From JAAAOZ01 sp964496595 (GTDB lineage: Bacteria; Chloroflexota; Anaerolineae; B4-G1; SLSP01), in NCBI GenBank assembly GCA_964496595.1, contig CAZCAI010000162.1, forward strand, positions 1 to 9,862: a stretch of DNA of 9,862 nucleotides, written 5' to 3'. Below are positions 5,954 to 9,862 of this stretch, piece after piece (position 1 is the first letter of the stretch; each line of letters opens with the position of its first letter). Both the position numbers and the translations under genes were made by a program. Below the pieces are notes generated by a model. That model had not been told where the DNA came from. It worked only from the letters and a program-made list of their open reading frames with translations, and made no database searches.

Positions 5954-6769
5954 CTAGCTCCGAATAACCACAGGCTCCGACGCAGTAGCAGGCGGCAGGA
6001 TGATGCGCCGTCCGGCGATCTCCACCACCTCGACGGGGACGTCGTAGGTCGCGGAGAGATGCGCGGAGGTCAGCACCTCGCGCATCGGGCCGTGGGACAG
6101 GACGCGCCCCCGACGCAGCAATACCACAAATTCCGCCACGTCGGCGGCCAGCGCCGGCTCGTGCGTCGTGAAGACGACGGTCACGCCCCGGTCGGCCAGG
6201 CGCCGCATGATGCGCAGCACCCGCCCCTTGTTGCTCAGATCCAGATGCGAGGTCGGTTCATCTAGCAGCAGGATGCGCGGCCGTTGCGCCAGCGCCCGCG
6301 CGATCATCACGAGTTGGCGCTCCCCGCCGCTCAGCGATTGGATGGGCCGTTCGTGCATCTCCAGCATCCCCACCTCAGCCAGGGCCTCCTCCGCCACCTC
6401 GCGATCCTCCGCTGAGGGCGTCTGGAGCAGATGGAGATGCGGCGCTCGCCCCAGCAAGACGTACTCCATCACCGAGAAATTGAAAGGGATGTACTCATCC
6501 TGGAGCACCAGCCCCATCAATTTGCCGATGTCACGGCGGGTATAGTGCTGACGCGGGCGCCTGGCTAACAGCACCACGCCCGACGCCGGCGCTAACACGC
6601 CCAAGATGAGATGTAGGAGCGTGGTTTTGCCGGAACCGTTCGGCCCCAACAGCGCCGTCAGCGCGCCGCCGGGAAGGTCTAACGAGAGGTCCTCGAAGAC
6701 GGTGTGCTCGCGGCTATCGTAGCTGAAGCGCACGTTGGCAAGCGAAATCATCGGTGAATAGTCCGCCAT
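5954..6769 (-). CDS. ABC importer ATP-binding protein (FecE/FepC/BtuD type)
   Basis: This 271-residue protein is the ATPase of a type II importer. It shows Walker A GPNGSGKTT (42-50), the Q-loop Gln90, the signature LSGGE (146-150), Walker B with LLLDEP (167-172), the D-loop SHLDLS and the switch His203 in TTHEP. A C-terminal stretch of about 50 residues after the nucleotide-binding core is typical of this group. It would work as a homodimer under the membrane, powering uptake through the FecCD permease. The start at 6769 is preceded by AAGGGGGA about 5 nt upstream; a second ATG six codons in (MISLANVRF) lacks such a site. It begins 10 nt after the permease stop, which places it third in the padR-binding protein-permease-ATPase operon. 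Typical length; no defects seen. Confidence 0.95.
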   Translation of the reverse strand: MADYSPMISLANVRFSYDSREHTVFEDLSLDLPGGALTALLGPNGSGKTTLLHLILGVLAPASGVVLLARRPRQHYTRRDIGKLMGLVLQDEYIPFNFSVMEYVLLGRAPHLHLLQTPSAEDREVAEEALAEVGMLEMHERPIQSLSGGERQLVMIARALAQRPRILLLDEPTSHLDLSNKGRVLRIMRRLADRGVTVVFTTHEPALAADVAEFVVLLRRGRVLSHGPMREVLTSAHLSATYDVPVEVVEIAGRRIILPPATASEPVVIRS

Positions 6770-6779
6770 TACTTCCCCC

Positions 6780-7751
6780 TTATTCCCGTGTGACCATCAA
6801 CGCGATGAAGATCAGCGCGCCGATCAGCGAGGTCAAAATCCCCAGCGGAATCTCGCCGGACATCGCGGCGCGGGCGACGTTATCGCAGAGCATGGCGAAG
6901 AAGCCGCCGATAAGAATCGCGCCGGGGAGGGCGTGCTCGGCGTTCGCGCCCAAGAGCCGGCGGGCCAGATGCGGCACGATCAAGCCGATCCAGCCGACGA
7001 TGCCGGCCACCGAGACGAGCGACGCGGTCGCGATGACGGCGGCGACCAGCAGCCCCGCCCGCTCGCGCGCCGGCGCAGTCCCCAGCGAGAGCGCGGTCTT
7101 GGTATCCAACGAGAGGACGTTCAGCCGCCAGCGCATCAGCAGCATCACCGCGAGGCAGATCACCACAATGGGCGCGATAACGATCACATCCGCCCAGGTG
7201 ACGGCCCACAAGCCGCCCAACATCCAGAAGACGATCTCCGGCAGCTCGGTGAGCGGATCGGCCACATACTTGAGCAACCCGACGCCGGAGGAGAAGAGCG
7301 CGGAGACGGCGATGCCGGCCAGGACTAAGCGCAGCGTCCAGCCGCCGTAGCGAATGTGGCGGGCCAGCGCGTAGGAGAAGAGCAGGCCCAGACACGCGAA
7401 AAGCGCCGCGAAGCTCTGCACCCAGAACGCCGCCGCATCCAAAAAGATGATGCTAAAAGCCGCGCCGAAGGCTGCGCCCTGCGAGACGCCCAAGAAGCCC
7501 GGCTCGACCAGCGGATTGCGGAAGATCATTTGCATAACCATTCCCGCCGCCGAGAGCGCCATCCCCAGCAGGCACGCGGTGAGGATGCGCGGCAAGCGCA
7601 GGTTCAAGACCAATCGCTGCGCCAACGGATCGGTGCGCAAGCGCGCGAGCGGCATCCAATACGGAGCCGGATAGCGCCCCACAAAGATGGAGAGCGCCAT
7701 CAGACCCACACAGCCCAATCCCAGGAGCAGCAGCGTCCGGCGGGAATTCAC
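6780..7751 (-). CDS. FecCD/BtuC-type ABC importer permease
   Basis: This 323-residue integral membrane protein is the permease of a type II ABC importer. Evidence is a multi-span hydrophobic profile (TM1 about 7-25, then about eight or nine more spans) and the family motifs LRLPR (51-55), the A-AAGMVMQ-IFRNPLVEPGFLGVSQGA region (67-93), and the ATPase-facing coupling segment around 221-233 followed by VGWIGLIVPHLARRLLG (252-268). The GEIPLGILTSLIGALIF tail (299-315) is also typical. The start is GTG (7749-7751), with GAGG only 3 nt before it, overlapping the end of the binding-protein gene; the gap to that stop is 5 nt, so coupling is likely. It would dimerise and pair with the downstream ATPase. 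It is slightly shorter than the usual 330-350 residues but has no missing region. Confidence 0.95.
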   Translation of the reverse strand: MNSRRTLLLLGLGCVGLMALSIFVGRYPAPYWMPLARLRTDPLAQRLVLNLRLPRILTACLLGMALSAAGMVMQMIFRNPLVEPGFLGVSQGAAFGAAFSIIFLDAAAFWVQSFAALFACLGLLFSYALARHIRYGGWTLRLVLAGIAVSALFSSGVGLLKYVADPLTELPEIVFWMLGGLWAVTWADVIVIAPIVVICLAVMLLMRWRLNVLSLDTKTALSLGTAPARERAGLLVAAVIATASLVSVAGIVGWIGLIVPHLARRLLGANAEHALPGAILIGGFFAMLCDNVARAAMSGEIPLGILTSLIGALIFIALMVTRE

Positions 7752-7756
7752 GCGCC

Positions 7757-8851
7757 TCAGTCCAGATCGCCCTGCAAGCGCGGCACGATCTCATCGCTGA
7801 CCGTGGCCGGGTCCATCCCGTAGAGATGCTCGTAGAAAGCGTAAAGCTCCTCCTGAATATCGACCTCTACAAGCCCCGGCTGCACGTGATCGACCAGCCA
7901 CATCAGACCCAGGATCCAGCGCGTGTCCGGCTGATCCCAACTGTAGAAATCCTTGGGGAAAGCGTGAAGTTGCCCCGCTTGGACGGCCTGGAGTTCCTGC
8001 CATCGCGAATCGGCGCGGAGTTGCTCCGCTGTCTCGTCCACGTCGCCGAAGTAGTTGATCACGTAGATCTGATCCGGGTTCCAGGCCGCGATCTGCTCCA
8101 GGTTGACGACCACCCAGCCGCCGCCCTGCGCCGCCTCTTTCCACACCGGCGCGCCGCCGGCCATCTCGACCAGTTGCGTCTGGATCCACGCGGCCGGCGG
8201 GACTTTGAACGCCACCTCGCCGCCGCGGTCGCTGTACTGGAGCATCAGGACGCGCGGCTTCGCGGCCTCGTCGAGTTCGGCCACCGCCGCCGCGACCTGC
8301 GCCATGCGCGTCTCGTAGAACGACCAGACTTCGCCGGCGCGGGCGGGATCGTCGAAGAGTTGGCCCAAGATCGCCAGATCGCGGTCGTACTGCTCCGGCG
8401 TCTCGAACTCCAGGTAGAGCACGGGGACGTCCAGCGTCTCCAGCGCGCCGCCCATACTATCCGCCATAAAGCTCTTGAGCAGGACGACATCCGGCTGCGC
8501 GGCGACGATCTCATCGGCGCCAGCATCGACCTGGAAGCGCAGCTTTTCCTCGGCTTGGGGATCTAGCAACTCGACGAAGGCATTGCGCTGGCTGGCCTTG
8601 GTCAGCGCGACCACGCGCTCGCGCGCCTCCTCCGGGAAGAGGTAGACGGTGTCGTTGAGCATAAAGTTGGCCTTCCCGGCGATGACGATGCGCTGCGGCG
8701 GCTCGGCAAAGGTCACCTCGCGCCCGCGCGCATCCGTGATCGTCAGCGTCGCAGCGGACGACGAGGCTTCTGAACCAACACCACGGCACGCGGTCAAGAT
8801 CAAGCTCAACACGCCGATAAGCGAAAGTAAGCGTTTCATTATTTTCATCAT
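7757..8851 (-). CDS. ABC importer substrate-binding lipoprotein (FepB/BtuF/TroA-like)
   Basis: This 364-residue protein is the periplasmic-type (surface lipoprotein) ligand-binding component of the importer. Its N-terminus is a lipoprotein signal: basic MMKIMKR, a hydrophobic core, then the lipobox L-T-A-C with the lipidated Cys at residue 22. After a Ser/Ala linker come TLTITDARGREVTF and PPQRIVIAGK, the opening typical of COG0614 iron-complex binding proteins, and later QPDVVLLK and AWNPDQIYVIN, the two lobe segments. Ligands of this family include ferric siderophores, haem, corrinoids and molybdate; the ligand here is not determined. The frame extends upstream to 8896, but the ATG at 8849-8851 is chosen for its GGAGG 8 nt upstream and for the signal peptide. 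The permease follows after 5 nt, and padR ends 61 nt upstream. Confidence 0.93.
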   Translation of the reverse strand: MMKIMKRLLSLIGVLSLILTACRGVGSEASSSAATLTITDARGREVTFAEPPQRIVIAGKANFMLNDTVYLFPEEARERVVALTKASQRNAFVELLDPQAEEKLRFQVDAGADEIVAAQPDVVLLKSFMADSMGGALETLDVPVLYLEFETPEQYDRDLAILGQLFDDPARAGEVWSFYETRMAQVAAAVAELDEAAKPRVLMLQYSDRGGEVAFKVPPAAWIQTQLVEMAGGAPVWKEAAQGGGWVVVNLEQIAAWNPDQIYVINYFGDVDETAEQLRADSRWQELQAVQAGQLHAFPKDFYSWDQPDTRWILGLMWLVDHVQPGLVEVDIQEELYAFYEHLYGMDPATVSDEIVPRLQGDLD

Positions 8852-8859
8852 GATGGTTT

Positions 8860-8864
8860 CCTCC
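8860..8864 (-). promoter_or_regulatory. Shine-Dalgarno deciding the binding-protein start
   Basis: GGAGG on the minus strand, 8 nt before the first of two tandem ATGs (8849-8851 and 8846-8848). It rules out the longer frame opening at 8896. Confidence 0.7.
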
Positions 8865-8879
8865 AGTCTATAGGTTTGC

Positions 8880-8906
8880 GTAGGTCGGAATGCCATTCCA
8901 ACCTAC
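8880..8906. repeat. Inverted-repeat hairpin between padR and the transporter genes
   Basis: GTAGGT pairs with ACCTAC and GGAAT with ATTCC, with one C/A mismatch between them and a 3-nt loop (GCC). No T-tract follows on either strand, so it is a poor intrinsic terminator. It may be a dispersed REP-like repeat, an mRNA stabiliser or attenuator, or an operator within the operon. Confidence 0.6.
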
Positions 8907-8912
8907 AAATGG

Positions 8913-9467
8913 CTAATGATCGAGAAGCGTCTGCTCACAGAGATCGATCCACGCCAGGACCGCCTCCATCTGCCCGATGCGGAATTGGTAAACGAGGTGC
9001 GCGTACTCGTTGGCATCCCCATCCGTGTGCTCAGCGGCCTCCGTTTCCAACTCGGCCAGCCAGCCGCGACACGCGGCCCGCTGCTCCGATAGCAGTTCCG
9101 CCACGATTTGCTCGCCCTCCTGGCGCGCGAAGTAGAGCTTGGCCAGGAACTCCATGCGAAACTCCCGCCCCCGCTCCACCGGCGTCCGCACCCACGCCAG
9201 CAGCGCCGCCCGTCCGGCCTCCGTCAACTCGTAGACCTTGCGATCCGGGCGCCCCTCTTGCTGCTCGATGGTGTAAGTCACGTACTCCCGCCGCTCCAGC
9301 TTGCCCAAGAGCGCGTAGAGCTGGCTCTGTTTGAGATGCCAGACCAAGCCCATCCCCTGCGATTTGGAGAGCCGCTGATAGATCTGATACCCGTGCATCG
9401 GTTCCTGGCGCAGAAAGCCCAGCAGACTCCATTCAATGGTCAACGGCGTCGCGGTCATCGGGCACAT
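8913..9467 (-). CDS. PadR-family transcriptional regulator
   Basis: This 184-residue protein begins with the PadR winged helix: LLGFLRQEPMHGYQIY (15-30), the recognition-helix region VWHLKQSQLYALLGKLERR (42-60), and the wing EGRPDRKVYELTEAG (71-85). The C-terminal half (about 90-180) is a helical dimerisation domain of the Vir_act_alpha_C type, rich in Leu, Arg and Glu. PadR proteins are mostly repressors released by small ligands. AGGAGG lies 4 nt before the ATG at 9465-9467; an alternative ATG three codons later is possible. The gene leads the ABC importer operon, 61 nt before the binding-protein start, so it probably controls both itself and the importer. Repeats just downstream of its promoter -10 box look like its operator. 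The inducing signal is unknown. Confidence 0.93.
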   Translation of the reverse strand: MCPMTATPLTIEWSLLGFLRQEPMHGYQIYQRLSKSQGMGLVWHLKQSQLYALLGKLERREYVTYTIEQQEGRPDRKVYELTEAGRAALLAWVRTPVERGREFRMEFLAKLYFARQEGEQIVAELLSEQRAACRGWLAELETEAAEHTDGDANEYAHLVYQFRIGQMEAVLAWIDLCEQTLLDH

Positions 9468-9471
9468 AGAG

Positions 9472-9477
9472 CCTCCT
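9472..9477 (-). promoter_or_regulatory. Strong Shine-Dalgarno of padR
   Basis: AGGAGG on the minus strand, 4 nt before the ATG at 9465-9467. The next in-frame ATG (9456-9458) would be 13 nt away, so the first is preferred. Confidence 0.7.
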
Positions 9478-9523
9478 ACAAATGAGTTGGGTAGTCCTCA
9501 GTCAGATAGTCACGTCATCTCAT

Positions 9524-9555
9524 TACTCATTTATTGAGTATTTAAAGATTGAGTA
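9524..9555. promoter_or_regulatory. Candidate PadR operator: three TGAGTA half-sites
   Basis: TACTCA (9524-9529) and TGAGTA (9535-9540) form an inverted pair around TTTAT. A second direct copy, ATTGAGTA, occurs at 9548-9555 (first copy 9533-9540), offset by 15 bp. The array starts 2 bp downstream of the padR -10 box, covering the expected transcription start, which fits repression of initiation or early elongation. Assignment to PadR is inference from position. Confidence 0.5.
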
Positions 9556-9557
9556 AT

Positions 9558-9585
9558 ATGATAATCGAAACATCCGCGTTGTCAA
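9558..9585 (-). promoter_or_regulatory. Sigma-70-type promoter of the padR-ABC importer operon
   Basis: On the minus strand a perfect -35 TTGACA (9580-9585) is followed after 16 bp by TATCAT (9558-9563), five of six matches to the -10 consensus. Transcription would start near 9551 with a leader of about 84 nt before padR. The surrounding sequence is A/T-rich. This is the best-formed promoter in the window. Confidence 0.7.
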
Positions 9586-9626
9586 CTTCATGCTTTGATA
9601 TCCCCTGATATTCCTCCCATAAAGAT

Positions 9627-9803
9627 GGGATGGTTCAAGCCTGGCGAATAAATTCGCGGCCACATTTACGAAACCGGCCTTCGCCGGTTAGAATTCAGTC
9701 GTCGAAGGGCGACTTCGCTAAGGCGTAGTATGCCCGGTGGCCGTGAGAACCGCCGGGCCTGAGATGACGAGAAAAAGTGTCAACCTATTTCTGAACCATC
9801 CCC
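9627..9803. mobile_element. Second MITE-like copy, shorter and lacking a target duplication
   Basis: The ends GGGATGGTTC (9627-9636) and GAACCATCCC (9793-9802) form a perfect 10-bp terminal inverted repeat. Its last 30 nt (9774-9803) match the last 30 nt of the first copy (807-836) at 28 positions. The left subterminal TTGACACTT seen in the first copy is absent. The interior holds GCGAAT-AA-ATTCGC (9644-9657), AACCGGC-CTTC-GCCGGTT (9672-9689), and a 9-bp stem with one G-U pair (9732-9740 with 9750-9758). The flanks (ATAAAGAT and CTAGGGCT) do not form a direct repeat, so it is older, rearranged or was not inserted in this form. It has no coding potential. Confidence 0.7.
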
Positions 9804-9828
9804 TAGGGCTTTCCCATTCTCGCTCCAA

Positions 9829-9851
9829 GGGGATCGCCAGATCCCCGTTTT
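9829..9851 (+). terminator. Possible intrinsic terminator hairpin
   Basis: GGGGATC (9829-9835) pairs with GATCCCC (9840-9846) around GCCA and is followed by GTTTT. The T-tract is short, and no plus-strand gene ends nearby in this window, so the gene it would serve is unclear. On the minus strand the hairpin is followed by only two T's. Confidence 0.35.
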
Positions 9852-9862
9852 GCTTGCACAAG

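Noticed and set aside
7826..8566. A 246-codon plus-strand frame opposite the substrate-binding protein
   Set aside because: It is Leu/Arg/His-rich, lies wholly within a well-supported lipoprotein gene on the other strand, and has no family motif or ribosome site.
8852..8912. Fur box or cobalamin riboswitch ahead of the importer genes
   Set aside because: The 61-bp gap is too short for a cobalamin riboswitch, and no GATAATGATAAT-type Fur box is visible there or upstream of padR.

Overview
The window is GC-rich bacterial chromosomal DNA with densely packed genes and strong AGGAGG-type ribosome binding sites. The organism is probably a member of the Chloroflexota (Anaerolineae or Caldilineae type). 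The grounds for that are inferential: a Ycf45/SpoIIIAA-like ATPase with an R3H domain directly before thymidylate kinase, and short hairpin repeats built on a GCGAATAAATTCGC-type core, of a kind I associate with that phylum. No rRNA, tRNA or CRISPR array is visible.

Layout. (1) 37-450, minus strand: a RidA enamine/imine deaminase with its own promoter. (2) 451-936: a gene-free gap holding a 220-bp MITE-like element flanked by an 8-bp direct repeat, then the promoter of the next operon. (3) 937-5494, plus strand: six tightly spaced genes, namely an R3H-domain ATPase, thymidylate kinase (tmk), a MarR regulator, a nitrilase-superfamily amidohydrolase, a small ribbon-helix-helix-like protein and a PHP-domain phosphoesterase. 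Junctions range from a 17-nt overlap to 30-nt gaps, so read-through and translational coupling are likely. (4) 5509-5874, minus strand: a minimal nucleotidyltransferase of the MNT type, convergent with the PHP gene and without a visible HEPN partner. (5) 5954-9467, minus strand: a PadR regulator followed by a complete FepB/FecCD/FecE-type ABC importer (lipoprotein, permease, ATPase) for an iron complex, haem, corrinoid or similar ligand. The padR promoter is well formed and is followed at once by repeated TGAGTA half-sites that look like an operator. (6) 9468-9862: the padR promoter/operator, a second, shorter MITE-like copy and a possible terminator hairpin.

How the parts fit. The left operon mixes nucleotide housekeeping (tmk) with a nucleic-acid-linked ATPase and a MarR/amidohydrolase pair. 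Its last two genes (RHH-like and PHP) are joined by a TAATG stop-start overlap, and the RHH-like gene is visibly richer in A and T than its neighbours. The right operon is a regulated metal-complex uptake unit. The items most worth a second look are the TSD-flanked mobile repeat, the PadR operator array controlling an importer, the RHH/PHP gene pair and the orphan MNT gene. Nothing in the window is certain to be a new system. All product names rest on motif reading, not on database searches.
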